Shown in pieces: positions 1-12,676 of a stretch of DNA of 64,000 nt. Positions within the stretch are counted from its first letter, which is position 1, and each line of letters begins with the position of its first letter. Under the pieces are notes generated by a model that did no database searches, was not told where the DNA came from, and was given only the letters and a program-made list of their open reading frames with translations. The DNA is taken from NCBI RefSeq assembly GCF_020906515.1, contig NC_085850.1, forward strand, positions 2,852,001 to 2,916,000, given 5' to 3'. The position numbers were made by a program, and so were the translations under genes. The DNA is from Vanrija pseudolonga (taxonomy: Eukaryota; Basidiomycota; Tremellomycetes; Trichosporonales; Trichosporonaceae).

Positions 1-244
1 GCGCGCCTTCCCTCGTCCTTGTTCTCAGATCCCATCACTCCTCCACCCAATTCTTCCCACCCATGCTTCTCTCCCCTTGCCTCGCGCTACTACACTGAGC
101 GAGCTGGCCAAGAGTGATACCACTCCACTCGCGCATACGCCCGCCCGCGCGACCCTGCACGCGCTCCACACGACGCGTCGCTGACACATTCAAGAGCCCC
201 ATTGTTCTAGGCCTCGAGACCAACCCCCACCCCCGCCAATCACA

Positions 245-3161
245 ATGGACCAGCCACACCCCCACGCCGGCCCGTCTTCGCGCTCCGGGCTCGTGTGGAC
301 GCGTGATGGCCCCGTGCTCAAGATGGAGGACGCCGTCGTCGAGACTGTGTAAGTCGTTGAACGCGACACGCCCGCTGACAACTGAAGCGTGACCCACACG
401 ACGCGCACGACGACGTCGTTCGCGCCCATTCCCCTCCCCCGCATCCCGGTGCCCGATGCCATTCCCATGCCGACACACCTCTCCTCGTCGGAGGGCTACC
501 CGCTCGCCAACGAGCCCACGCCCGACGACATGCGCTTCGTCGCGCTCACTCTGGGCGGGCGGCGCGTGCTGGTGCAGGAGGACGGTAACATTCTGCCCGA
601 CGACGCGGGCATCCCCGGCGAGACGTGTGGCCCGGGCTGGACGCGGTCGTACCCCTCGAGCGGGAACGACGAGCGCGTCGGCCTCGCGGGCTACCTCAAC
701 AAGGTCAAGAGCAAGGAGGTGCGCAAGCGCCCACACGAGAGGAGTCGTCCCGTGACGGTTGTAGGGAGCAGCAGCGGTGCTGACGCCCTCGACGAGGGTG
801 GTGTGAGGAAAAAGATTCGCGCAAGCGAGGACCTCGCATCGCCACCCGATGCTAGTGGTGCCCTGCTGTCCCCTCTTCCCTCGCCTGGGGCAGAGGACCG
901 CGAGCTCTCGCCGTCGTCGTCGACGCCCTCGCTCGGCTCGGGGCTTGAAGTCGCCACACTCCTGAGCTTGCCGTCTATTGTGGCCCACTTTGAGCTCCTT
1001 CCCTCCAAGGTCCAGCAGCACGTGCTCATGCACCTCTTCCGGCGGTCGCGCATGCCGACGATTCAGAGGATCTCGGCGTTCGCGTCCACGGCGCTCAAGC
1101 GTGACTTCTTGGCCCTCCTACCCCACGAGATTGCGGTGCAGGTGTTGCGCAAGGTTGACGTCAAGAGCCTCGCCGCCTCGGCAAGAGTCAGCAAGAAGTG
1201 GCGCAAGATGGTCGACAGCGAGCGGTCCGTGTGGCGCACTCGTCTCGTCGAGGACGGACTGTGGTACGGCCACGGGGTCGAGAGCGAGGAGGAGATCAAG
1301 ATCCAGCGCCGCTTTGAGACGCTCGACTGGAAGGCGAGCAGACATCGCGCCGTGTCCAAGAAGGCTGGTACGCCCAGCGAGGACGAGTCGATGGTGTCCG
1401 TCACCAACCAGACGGCGTACATGCTTTCGGTGAACGATGCGCCACCGCCACCACCAGACGACCGCCCAACTCCGCTCAAGCACATCTACCGCCGCCGCCA
1501 CGTCTCAAGTCGCAACTGGCTCAAGTCGAGACCGCAGCACACGTCGTTTGCGGGCCACGGTACCAACGTCGTCACATGCGTGCAGTTTGACGAGGACAAG
1601 ATTGTCTCGGCGTCAGACGACCACTCGATCAACATCTACTGCACCCGCACTGGCCAGCTCAAGAAGCGTCTTGACGGGCATGAGGGCGGCGTCTGGGCAC
1701 TCGAGTACAAGGGTGACACCCTTGTTAGTGGGTCGACGGACCGTACCGTCCGTGTTTGGGATCTCGAGTCGCTCCAGCAGTCGCACGTCTTCTTTGGCCA
1801 CACGTCCACAGTTCGATGCCTGCAGATTGTCGAGCCTGTCTTTGACGAGGCGACGGGCGAGTACCAGCCCCCATACCCCATGATCGTCACCGGATCAAGA
1901 GACGCGTCTCTGCGAGTCTGGAAGCTTCCCAAAAAGGGCGAGCCGGCGTACATGTCGTCGAGCCGCGGCTCTGACGCCCATGTGCCGCCAGAGCAGAACC
2001 CTTTCCATGTCCACCACCTCGAGGGACACTCTGAGGCTGTTCGCGCGCTCGCGGCTCACGGTCGCATCTGTGTGTCGGGATCATACGACAAGACTGTTCG
2101 AGTGTGGGACATTGTCAAGGGCACGTGTATCCATGTGCTGTTTGGCCACGAGCAGAAGGGTGAGGACATGTGCCGGTTGGCATTGCTAACAACCATCAGT
2201 CTATAGCATCGTCTATGACCGCTTCCGCAACCGTTGTGCCTCGGGCTCGATGGACAACACGGTCAAGGTCTGGGACATTGCCACTGGAACATGTCTACAC
2301 ACGTTAACTGGTCACACTTCGCTCGTCGGATTGCTGGGCGCATCGCCAAACTACATTGTGTCGGCCGCGGCCGACGCATCACTACGCGTCTGGGACGCCA
2401 ACACGCACGAGCTCAAGCACGTCCTTTCATCGCACGCAGCAGCCATCACCTGCTTCCAGCACGACGAGACCAAGGTTGTGAGCGGTAGCGACGGCACCCT
2501 CAAGCTGTGGGACATTCGCACTGGCCAGTGTGTGCGTGACCTCATTGTTGGCATCTCGTCCGTGTGGCAGGTGGCCTTCCACGGTAACCTGCTAGTCGCT
2601 GCGTCCAACAGAGCCGGTAACACGGTGTTTGACGTCTTTGACTTTGGCGCGGAGCCAGACCCATCCGGCGTCGACAACGAAAGACTCGACAGGCTGCGCC
2701 GTCCACCCTGGGAGAGGGGCAACCCCAGAGAGCCCCAGACGTACCAGTCAGACGATCTCCAGGACCTCGAGCTCGACTCTGTGTCCACACGAGACAGCCG
2801 CGTGCCGTCGCCCGACACTGCCGAGATGCTGCGCAAGCTCGGCGTCAGTCCACAGACCCGGCGGTCAAACCGCTTAGCCGGTCGCACGGGGATTACCGAC
2901 ATGCTTCGCATGAACCGGACGAGCAGTGGTTCGCCGGGCGGCACCGCGACGACATCGTCGACCCAAGGCGCGTGGGGAGCGACGGCGACCCCGACGGCGG
3001 CCGACGACGCTGCTACCAATGGCGGCGATGTCAGCATCTCTGGCGACGTCGACATTGACGACGCCGGGGGTGACGGCTCTGCTGGGGTCAGCGGATCGAG
3101 CGAGGAGCAGGATGAGCTGTTCCCCGACGAGGATGCGGTGATGGCTGAGGACATGGAGTAG
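245..3161 (+). CDS. CDC4: CDC4-like F-box/WD40 substrate receptor of an SCF ubiquitin ligase
   Basis: Three exons: 245-348, 388-2159, 2200-3161, giving 945 aa. The first ATG is at 245; the splice joins ACT GT to C GTG and keeps the frame. The second intron falls inside a WD40 blade and joins HEQK to VYSIVYDRFR. A dimerisation-like stretch (FELLPSKVQQHVLMHLF) precedes an F-box at about residues 275-318 (LLPHEIAVQVLRKVDVKSLA). About eight WD40 blades follow from residue ~425, with WD/WDI ends such as SGSTDRTVRVWDLES and SGSYDKTVRVWDIVKG. In this family the F-box binds Skp1 and the propeller binds phosphodegrons (Sic1-type cell-cycle inhibitors, transcription factors). The tail after ~750 is acidic and Ser/Thr-rich and looks disordered. 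Other F-box/WD40 proteins (Met30, Fbxw7) are possible, but the layout fits Cdc4 best. Confidence 0.9.
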
Positions 3162-5469
3162 GCGTGTGAGTGGGGTTAGTAGCAGGCATTGAGAGGGAGA
3201 GAGACGAGCCGAGCAGCCGTCGGGATCCATCGCGCATTCGCATCATTGAGGTTCAGTGTGAGTATCTAGTGTATTGTTCTTCATGTAAATAATCAGTCCG
3301 TCTACGAGTCGCGTCGTCGCGTCGTCCTTGATCAGCATGCACGGTCGTGAGCATTGAGCGAGTGCCGAGAGGAGCGTGCGCCGCGCGCCGCGGCTCACGG
3401 GAGCGGTCCGTGTCTTGACGGCAGTCGGGGAGGGTAAGTGCCTGGTCGAGGGGGTGTGGGACCTGGTGTCGTGATGGTTGGTGGGCACCACGACGACACA
3501 ACAACGCCGCCGACACTGCCCCGGCTCCAGCTAGGCCCCATCTGCACCGCTTTCGAGATGACACTGCACCGCCTCGTCGCTATCACCTCGACAACAGTAG
3601 CATGTCGAGGGGTTGAGGGGCGTGGGCGACACGACAGGGGCAGGGTGATAGGCGATAACGAGTGGGCAGGTTGGCGGTGGGGGTGGTGTGCTGGCCTCGA
3701 GTGGTGGCGAGCGAGGTGAACGCTGCACGCAGTGTCGCAAGTCGCGCCGCCGTACGTGGCGTGTCGTGGTGGGTGGGCCACGAGCCCAACGACGAAGTGT
3801 ACGTACATTCCCACGACGCCGCCGACGACGAAGAGGACGACGCCTCGGACGCGTCGACGACACGGCGGGTGGGTGGCAGTGCGCACCGCCCCGCCCCGCC
3901 TGCAACTGCCTCCGGGAGGGGTGGTGGCAGTATCCAGCCGGCGCAGGTAGGTAAGTGGTCTAGAACAGCGGCTCGGGACGGCGGTCTGGCCGTCTGGCCG
4001 TCTGGGAGCGCACGGCACGACGGCCGCTCCGCGACAACAGAGGTACCGTGATCGCCGCACGTCGCCGCGGCACGCCGCTGCACCGCACCGCAGAACAGAT
4101 CCGGGTGCGTGCCTTCGGGGAGCGGGAGTTGGCGACGCGTCGACACGGCGCGGGGGGGCGGCGCGGGGTTGCTGCGCAAGGGAGTGGCACTGCGCGACGA
4201 GCCAAGCGTATCCCGCGGTGAAGGAGGGGGGGGGAGGCGTGTTTGCGAGCGCACTGCCAGCGCAGCGGTGTGGTCTGCCGCGCCACGGTGGCGGCGCGGC
4301 GCGGCGCGGTGCGCTACGTTGACTGCACTGGCGCGTACGGCAGCTGGGAGGTGGGCCGGTGCTGCAGCGGGGCGATGCCACGTAGCAGGACACCCGAGGT
4401 GAGGCCTGGGAGCTGGGCACACCTGTTGCGGAGGTCAGAGTCGACTGGTAAGGCTGTTCTTGGTAAGCTTCGCCGCGCTGCTCCCTCGGAAAGCGATGGT
4501 GAGAGGCTACTGGAGAACTCGATTGCTCTGCCTTGCGAGCGGCGCGGTGCTACGTCCCACCCGTTCTTGCAGCCGGTGCGTGTGCGAAGGCGAGACGGGA
4601 CGCAGAGTCAGCTTGTAGGCCGTCACCCAATTCGTCGCGTGCGGATGTCAGCATGTGGAAGTGTCTGTCAGCTGGTGAGCATGAGCGCCGGCGAGGACGA
4701 CGCCGTACGTGCGCGAGCCAATCGATCTCGACGCCGCTGCCGCGTCGGAACAGCTCAGAAAGGAAATGGACAAGTGTGCGATATCATCCCCGACCACGCG
4801 CGACACGTTAATGAAGTCGGACCAACCTAGAAATTAGCCTTTTAGCTTGACTGGATTAGAGTTTGCGTCCGCGACAGAAACAAACTGTAAACTGGTGGTG
4901 CGCAGTACGTGACGGCGGGGCTGGGGTTGATGGTGAGCTGAGCTGCACGAGTAGTGCGATGCATAAGCGGTCGTCCGTCTGGCGGTTTATTGTGGGGGAA
5001 GAGCAGACCTGATGCCAATGCCACTTGTCCCTCCGTCCCACCGCGGATGAGTCGTGCGTGCGCTCCATGACCTCTGCACCGCCTCCTCGACGCGTCGTCC
5101 ATCCGACGGAAGGGGAGACACATTGCGACGACATGGACGCCCGCGAAGACGGGAGGAAGGGAGACCGGGCTTCTCGGGACGGGGACGCGCGCGCGTCCGT
5201 TGTCTTCGGCAGAGGATGAGCATCGATTGCTCGTCTTGCTCGACCAAGAATGTAAGGCTGGCAGGGTCAGTTGGACGTTGCGTCATCATATGTTATCCTG
5301 CTACACGGAGATCACTTGATAGCTGTCGATTGGGGGCGAGGGGGAGGGGTTGCCCAACCCAACCTATGATCGGGGAGGAGTGAGCGACCGTTGACACGTC
5401 GCATCGCCGAGTACCGTTCCTCTCGGTGGAGCGTCAGTACTTACACGCCATGAAGCATTACGTGCATTG

Positions 5470-6040
5470 GGCAGTACGTCTCAGTGTTCCGTCGTCGCAA
5501 GCACACCAGGGGCAGGGGGGAGGCCAACTTGCCAATACGCCGGGCGTGTTGGCGCAGGCGTCTTGTACGCCAGCCACGGCTTCGAGTGAAGGAGGGGAAC
5601 GACAGGGCCATCTTTCGTCCGTCTCGGAGAGGAGGCCACCGAGCTTGTCATCCCAGACACCCGCGCAGGAAAAGGACACATCGAGGCTCACGACGTGCTT
5701 GTCGTCGTCCTCCACTAAGTCGTTAGTCGATCCAGCGCTTCGAGGTTTCGCTCGCCACTTCGTCGAGTGAGGAGGAACGAGCGGCAGGGTTCAGTCTCGA
5801 CGAGCTCGGGGAAGACGTCGACGTGCTTATCGTCGCACGCACACCCAGAGGAACAGGACCCCGCGAGGGGTACAACTCGCTCTCCCCGGACATTTTGCTT
5901 GCGAGGGCGCTTTGAGAACCATCGTACGCCACTCGCCACTCGCCACTCCTTCGAGCGAAGGGGACCGAAAACCCCCAACGGCAGGACCAGCGAGTTGTCG
6001 AGCTCGGACAAGGGATCGAAGAGCCTGCCTCTGCACGCAC
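5470..6040 (+). repeat. degenerate tandem repeat, about three ~180 bp units
   Basis: Three landmark segments recur in the same order. TCGAGTGAAGGAGGGGAACG near 5582 corresponds to TCGAGTGAGGAGGAACGAGC near 5763 and TCGAGCGAAGGGGACCG near 5951. Each is followed by a GAGCTCGG-like block, then by CGTCGCACGCACACCC-like sequence (near 5490, 5645 and 5828). Spacing is about 155-190 bp. The copies are diverged by substitutions and small indels. Plus-strand frames of the units are protein-like and align to each other (for example GEEATELVIPDTRAG against GEDVDVLIVARTPRG), but no continuous ORF links them. The family is unknown. Confidence 0.5.
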
Positions 6041-7377
6041 TACGCCACCCAACAGGAACAAGACGCCGTGAAGGAGCCGTGTCACGTCTTTGACGATTGA
6101 CCATCGATTCCCGCATCCCAAGAGGCGTTTGCGCGCACGCCGCGGGATACCATGAAGCCCACGACGCGCGCGCTCGTCGTCGTCGATTGAGAGACTTTGG
6201 TCGCTTCCGGCGGGTTTGAACAACAGCGTCAATGGACGCAGTTCCCTCGTCGCGGTCAGTCTCTTGCCCCTTTGTCTGCTGCCGTGAGCTCGAGTGTCAG
6301 ACGGAGCCCTCCGAGCGGATCAGACAAATCATGACAAACGTCTGGGATACATACCCCGAGCTGTTGACGCAGGCGTGTCGACACGAGCCGGCATACCGCA
6401 ATTATGGTCACCGGTCAGTCTATCTCGAGCATTGCTTTTGTCAACGATGGCAGAGGATTGGCGAGCACCTCGTTGCACTCCGAATGTCATTATTATAATT
6501 AATCAGTCGCATTCTACACTGCCGCGTCAAACAAGCCTAGAACTTGGCCGGGTACCTACAGAAGGCGCCACCACGCCCGTGTCAGATCTCTCGTCAGGTC
6601 TTGGACACCCGTGCGTGAGGCAGTAGGGAGCCTCGATCTCGGGGAGCGGATGCGGCAGTGTTCTTCCTTCCAGCGGCACCGTAGGGTGCGGGTAGTACTT
6701 GAGAGGGAGATGTCGAGTGGCGGAGCCGCGGCTGTGTGAATGAATGGGGTTGCGCCCGCTGCGCCAATCAGCGCTCTCGTCCACGGCCAAGAGGGGGCCA
6801 GGTAATTGAGAAAAGAAGGCCATGGGGAGAACGAGAGGGGCTGTCTACTGTCACTACCGGGCTCTCGCCGCCTCTCTAGCACACACGGCACATGAAGAGA
6901 AAAGTGTTCAGATTTTAGCACGTAGAGTAGCACTGGACGGCATACAGGTGTACCAATTGTGCGATGGTGTACGAGAACAGAGTGGGCGCCCATGGCATGC
7001 CAAGAAGGCCGCCAGCCCGCCACCGAGTTGAAGGCCGCGACCAGCTCGTAACGCAGGTCCTACATCCGAGCAACCGGCCCCCGCGCTCGCCCCCCGCGCA
7101 GGCGAGCGCGCGCACGCGGCGTCGAGTGGACAAGGTCCAAGGGGGTGGGGAGCAGCGCTAGTGGGTGGTGGCGCCATCGTGCACGGACGACTACGACGAC
7201 GACGACGCCGCATCTTGCACCCGGCAGATTGGGTCGAGTCGACTGCGCACGCCACGTTGCCTGGCGTCGTGGGTGTGTGTGCGTGCTGCTGCGGGGTCAA
7301 GGGGCCGGCGAGGCGGACGGCGCCGACGAGAGGTGGGCGTGGCGGGTGAGGCGGGCGAGGCTGGGCCGTCAGGGGAG

Positions 7378-7427
7378 CGCGAGGGGTCTGAGGGGTCTTG
7401 AGGGGTCTGAGGGGTCGGTGGGGTCGT
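7378..7427 (+). repeat. short GAGGGGTCT tandem repeat
   Basis: Four imperfect copies of a roughly 10 bp GAGGGGTCT(T/G) motif lie in a row, next to a GAC-trinucleotide-rich stretch near 7190-7210. They lie outside any supported gene. Confidence 0.6.
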
Positions 7428-10176
7428 CCTCGCAACCGCTGCTCGCGTCCTTCCACAGACGTAGGACCAGCACAGCACAGTCAGCGGCACGTACACACAC
7501 TACATACGGGCGAAGCCACTGACCCGTTCACACGCCGAGTTGGGTATGGCGCGATTTTTCAGAGTCGCTGTCCAAAGCGTTGTCGGCGATCACATGTCCA
7601 ACGCTGTGCACCACAATAGCACGATTGTTTGATCGATACGCGGCGCGTGATTGACGTCACGCTACACCGGACTACACGTCATGGGCGCCGCGCGATGGCA
7701 TCGATGCAGAATACCGAGCTGTTACGACAGGCTCGCTCCACACACGCCGAAACTGCAACGATTGCGATTGCGCTTCGGAATCGTACTGGTCACGAGCCTC
7801 GAGGTATCCATGTATCGGATAGTGGATGGATATGGCTCGGATATACTGAGGGCACACGCGGGTGTGATGCATCACCCCACCATGCAGAAACATTGCTCGA
7901 CGAGGCAATGCCACTCGCTTCGGCGTACGACCACGACGACGACAGCGGCGTGACGCTCCGTGACAGTGGCGAGCAGGTGCAGGTGCAAGTGGCAGGGGGA
8001 GCAGGGCCTCGATGCGCCGGTCTGCTCGCCGTTTCATGCAATGCAACACGATGTGCCACTGTTTGGAGGGCGACCCCGTTTCAAGTTCTGGTCGCGGTCC
8101 TGGAGTCATAATTGCTTTGGGCGAGCTTAACCCCGCGTGCCCGAAAATGAAAATGCCTAGATGTGGACGTGTCGGCGCACAACATGCGTCACCGACTAAC
8201 GTTAGCGGCATTGTGCTTCACCCAACCCTGGCGGTGGCATGCGGATTGTCAGCCCACTCTCTGCCACCCGCCCGCCGCCTGTGACCTGTGGGAGCCAGCC
8301 CATGACGACTGGGCTAGAGCCCATCTGCTCCTGCCGCCATTCCGCCCGCAGGAAGCCCGCACGTAAGGGGCGTTAGAGGGGCGACGACGCGGGGCTAAGG
8401 ATCGGCAATGGCTGAGGTGTACGACTCCCATGCGCCACATCTCTCTGGTTGGGCGTCTAGCGCTGCGTCGTCATCACACCCACCGTTGACAATACAATGG
8501 GATACCAGCAGCGCTTTGAATACTCCCGGCACATTTGCCGACGCTTCTCCGTAGTTGCCAAACTGGCCATGCTATGTACAGCCTCGCGTGTGCTATCAAA
8601 CATGACTTCATGTTCGGAATTTCAAGGGGTACGTAGCGTTCTTGGAGCGCATCGAGAGGATGGCCGATGACCTGAGTGGTGCGTCGCTAGTTGTGATCGG
8701 TCGTGTGGGTGGGCACCGACTCCAGCGAGGCAGTACGCGTAGCGGTGTTGCGCGGTGCAAGGTTGCTAGGAATGTTGGTCACACGGGAGGCTGTAACCAA
8801 AGCGCGGCGGAGCCCGGCGCGGCGACATGAGGCTACGGGAGGCGCGGCGAACTCGTCTTGCGCCAGCAAAGTGCCTGCGAAAGATGCATGCTTCGGGGCC
8901 GCCGCTTGCGGGTCACGCGCCTTGAGGCCCGTGTCCGAGATAAGCTCCCATGCAGGTATTGTCGGGAGGAGAGGAGCACGACGCAGGTCCCCCAAGGCAG
9001 GCAATTACTGCCCCTCACTGGAGGGAGCACATGGTGCACTTCACTGGTTTCAAATGCGGGGGAGGCTGCTTGTGGGATTGGTGGGTGTCGATCAGGGCAA
9101 CCATTTACTGGATTTGTCTGTAGACGAGACAAGAACGCTCGGAGGATCCCCCGCGCGGCTTGCGGTCAGGGCCTGACCACTTTCTGCCAGTAAGTTTCCG
9201 AGCTATCTGAAACAGCTCTGGCAGGCGGATCGCCTGAAGGTCGAGTCGAGGTCAGCAGGACACGAGGACACGACGACGGCACCAGCAAGGGACAAGCCCG
9301 TGACGCTACTGAATGGGCAGGTGCCGCAGGGTGACAGGTGACAACTCGCTCCTGGGTCACCTGGGGGCATTTGGTAACAATCCTCGCTCCTGGCCTCGGC
9401 CGCTGCCAACCCTGCAGCAGCAACATGGCTGGCTGTCTCGTTCACTCCGCTTTCTATTGCGTCAGCCTCATTTGTTGAAACAGCCAGCCAACACCTGCAT
9501 TGATCGGCAAGGGGGCTTGTGGAAGATCGTTTAACGAGCACCACCTCTGCGTGTGACCTCGTGCGCTGTGCGGCGGCGGCGGCGCCGCCGTGATCTGCAG
9601 GGGCTGTCAGCTCGAAAATCCGTCCATCTACAAGTCGACGGGACGACAGATCTGCAGGGCGAGGGCAACTAACGGGGCACGGTCAAGGGCAGGCGGCGAC
9701 GCCCATACAATGCCTGTCGGGCACAAGTCGGTTCATGTCGGTCGCGTAACACTGTTCCTCACGCGCAACCTACCGCGTCGGCGACCTCGGCGCGTTGCAT
9801 TGTGTACGCCGCCAAGGACGTGTGGGGCGGGTGTTGTCATGCCGGCACAAGAACGCGGTACCGCCCGGGTTGTGGAGTATGGGCTTAATGGCACGCCGAA
9901 GCTCTGCCCAGAAGCACTCCTCTCTACCTTGCCTTGGGCTCCCTGCAACTCCGACGGTGTGCCTGTCCACGGCTCAAGCCTGTACCTGGTGTTCCTTCCC
10001 GGTTCCAGGCCATGCCCCCCATCAACAGTGCGCACATGCTACAAACCTGTGGAGTAGCTAGAGAGAGCCTGGCACGAAAGCAGGGCAAAGGATATACATA
10101 ACAAATGGGATTACGGTAGCACGGGGAGGGGGCTCTAACGATGCAAGAGAGTGACGTTCGCCCTCCTGCCCCTGCT

Positions 10177-10803
10177 TTAGAAGGGGCTGCCTGCTCCGAG
10201 GTACATGCGCATTGCAGCCGGGGGCACTTCAATTATGCGTGCACGAATATTGGGCAGTCCAAGACGCTTGGTAGCTTCGTAGCTGCAGACAACACCCGGT
10301 TGGTTAGGTCCGAACCTTAACCCTTGTTCGGCCGATACGCCTTTGGCATCATGACTGATCTTTCCAACTCACCGATGACATCCACCCATGGAGAAGTAGA
10401 AATTTTGCACTGTGCCATTGGGGTCCGTCTTGAGCGGAGCGCGCACCTTGATGACCTCGATGGGTGTGAAGACATCGCCAGCCTAATGGGATCGTCAAGA
10501 TCAGCGATTGGTTGCATTGCCTTGAAGCGCCGAGGATTCCGGACGCATCACTAGTGCGGAAAGCACGGCAGGAGGGGGCGGACTTAGGCACAATCGTGTG
10601 CATGTCACAAGCTCAATGCACAAACGACTTACCTTCATCTCTTGCATGAAGCTCTGGACCTTTTGCTCGTCGAGCTCACTGGGAAGCGGACGGTGGATGA
10701 CTCGCATCGGGACAACATGTACTGGAGCGTTTTCGTCGCGCGCGAAGATGGACGATTTGGCGTGAGCTGGGTCATCGGCAGCAGCGGCGGCGACGCCGGA
10801 GGT

Positions 10804-10845
<42 letters not shown>

Positions 10846-11097
10846 GCCGGCTTCGGCGGGGCTGTCTGTCACGCCATTGTCGACAGTGCTAAGACTAAAA
10901 CCCGTGCTGGTAGCCGTACTCGTCTCCGCATCTGCCGGAACGGATGGCTGGCCCGTCGGAGTGACATGAGAGGCTTCCACAGTCTTGGGACCGATGTCGA
11001 GCGCCGCTGGCGTGTCCACAACGGCATTGCCCTCGGCGGCAAGGCTGGTGGGCGGCTTGGCGTACTGCCGCAGGTCGTCTGGAATGCACGATGTCAT
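10177..11097 (-). CDS. SRX1: sulfiredoxin (Srx1), three exons
   Basis: Minus-strand exons: 11097-10633, 10482-10373, 10282-10177, giving 226 aa; introns are 150 and 90 bp. Exon 1 ends VHVVPMRVIHRPLPSELDEQ...FMQEMK, exon 2 carries the catalytic motif FYFSMGGCHR with the active-site Cys, and exon 3 ends RIIEVPPAAMRMYLG. Sulfiredoxin uses ATP to reduce the over-oxidised (sulfinic) Cys of 2-Cys peroxiredoxins. The GGCHR motif is split by an intron after CATCG. The ~115-residue N-terminal extension is Ala/Thr/Ser-rich and includes a poly-Ala run encoded by a trinucleotide repeat; its role is unknown. I chose the ATG at 11097 (MTSCIPDDL); a frame-consistent ATG exists 17 codons upstream. Confidence 0.88.
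10806..10844 (+). repeat. (CAG)13 microsatellite inside SRX1 exon 1
   Basis: Thirteen uninterrupted CAG triplets on the plus strand are read as GCT Ala codons on the minus strand, so they make the poly-Ala run of the sulfiredoxin N-terminal extension. Length polymorphism is expected. Confidence 0.9.
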
Positions 11098-12676
11098 TGG
11101 TGCGGTGCGCAGGCGGTGGAGTCGGGAGTGAGTAAGTATGCAATTCATGGTGTAGGATGCCGAGTCTGCCGGGGTTACGCGGTGGGCGGGGCGGCACGCG
11201 CTGGCGGACAGGGGGGCAGGGGAGGGGAGGCAAGGAGTGAAGGGAGGGAGGGAGGGAGGCTGGTTGTTGGATGTCGTCGTCGTCGTCGGTCCTAGCCAGG
11301 TCCTGGCCTCCTGGACTCCTAGTGTTTCCCGGCGTCCTTGGGTCCTGGACCGGAAGGACTCCCTGAGCTTGTGGGTGCACCCCTCCCCTGGGGGTTGTTG
11401 CCTGTCATGGTCGCGGTCGCTGCCCCGGCCTGACGATCAGGTTCAATAGCCATTAGAGGCATGCTGTAACAGGCCCCTTGGTTGCCAGATTTCATCACGT
11501 CCCAGAGTCCCAAACCCGCCGTTAGGAACCAGGGGCTTGGGGCCTTGGGGCCAGTGTTCCGGCATGGCAACCAAACTCTCACAAGTCTAATCTTGACAGC
11601 CCCTGCCTGGGTATCATGTTCGCAGGCAGGGGGCAATGCAATGGTGGCGAGAGAGCCCGGCGACGGTGTCGTCGTTGTGCCGCTCCGTCCCCACGGTTTG
11701 CAAGGTCCCGCAAGCTGACACACCCTCGTCGTTGACCCCTGCATCGCTGCCGTTGCCGTGGGCAACACGACGTTCCCGGAGGTGCTTGATTTTCGGAACA
11801 CTGCATAGCTTGTTGATGTTTAGCGGTGCGCTAGGCGTGCCTCTACAAAGCTTGAGCGGTCCTTCTCCATTGGATAGGGTGAAGGGATACCGTCCTGGCC
11901 ATGGGCGTGCGTCCGTTTCCCGAGTCCGTCGCAGGCATCTGTCCGTGCTTTCCGGACAGCACATCATCACATGCATAGCAGCGGGCTCGAGTGTTGTGAT
12001 CGTGGATTAGCTCGTTTGTCCGCCGTCCGCGCCGCCCGCCGCCGGGGCACCGGGGATTGAGGACGCGACGGCCGGACGGACGGGTAGGACGAGGACCCAG
12101 AACACGCAGACTCCTAGGGCTGCAGATCAGCTGGTCGACTACCGCGGGGCTGATGAAACCAGTGTGCTAGGGCGGCCGGGGCGCGCCAGTGGCGGCGGCG
12201 GCGGCAGGGGGGCTGGGGCGGCCGGGGGATGTACGTAGAATATTGAATCTGGCTGTACTGTAGCGTAGCACCGGCGGCGCGTGCCAAGAGGCCCCTAGCG
12301 AGAGCGCTGCGAGCGAACAAATGCGGAGCGACGCGAGCCAACCCAGGTGCCAGGTGCAGGACCAGCAGGACCAGCAGGACCAGTGTAGGACCAGCAGCAG
12401 GACCCAGAGCCACAGCTGCACAAGCACGAGGGAGCAAGCAGAGCACAACACAGCACAGGAGCACGACAACCTGAAGCACCACCACCGCCGACATGCATAA
12501 GAGTACTTAATCCCCCCGCACTACCAGGCCCACCCCCTCCGTGGCCCTTTTCCATTCCCCTCCCTTCTTCGGTCAGCTGTCTCAAACCTGCTATCTACTA
12601 CTACGACACCCACCCAACACACCACCACCACCCCAAACCCCCCGTGCTCACCACCACCAACCACCCCGCCTTGATC
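11098..12676. other. intergenic between SRX1 and the DM9 gene
   Basis: This is a divergent 5' region for both neighbours. It includes a GA-rich run at 11236-11262 and a 9-bp ACCAGCAGG tandem repeat near 12352-12404. The stretch from 12560 to 12670 is CT/CA-rich and probably the leader of the downstream gene. I see no supported coding frame. Confidence 0.5.
12352..12404 (+). repeat. 9-bp ACCAGCAGG minisatellite
   Basis: Repeats of ACCAGCAGG/ACCAGTGTAGG run in tandem (about five imperfect copies), upstream of the DM9 gene. Confidence 0.6.

Larger units (their letters stand above)
3162..10176. other. 7 kb intergenic stretch without a recognised gene
   Basis: No open frame here matches a family I know. 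The longest frames (minus strand 3395-4420, 341 aa; plus strand 4243-4830, 195 aa) are Arg/Pro/Ala-rich, low-complexity and overlap other frames, as expected of GC-rich non-coding DNA. Notable contents are the degenerate ~180 bp tandem repeat at 5.4-6.1 kb and a run of GAGGGGTCT-type 10-bp repeats near 7380-7425. A small plus-strand frame at 6232-6498 (88 aa, starts MDAVPSSRSV) has protein-like composition but no support. Confidence 0.5.

Noticed and set aside
3395-4420. 341-aa minus-strand frame (and a 279-aa frame overlapping it)
   Set aside because: Arg/Pro/Ala/Cys-rich low-complexity product, overlapping frames on both strands, no splice-consistent start or known motif; typical of GC-rich non-coding DNA.
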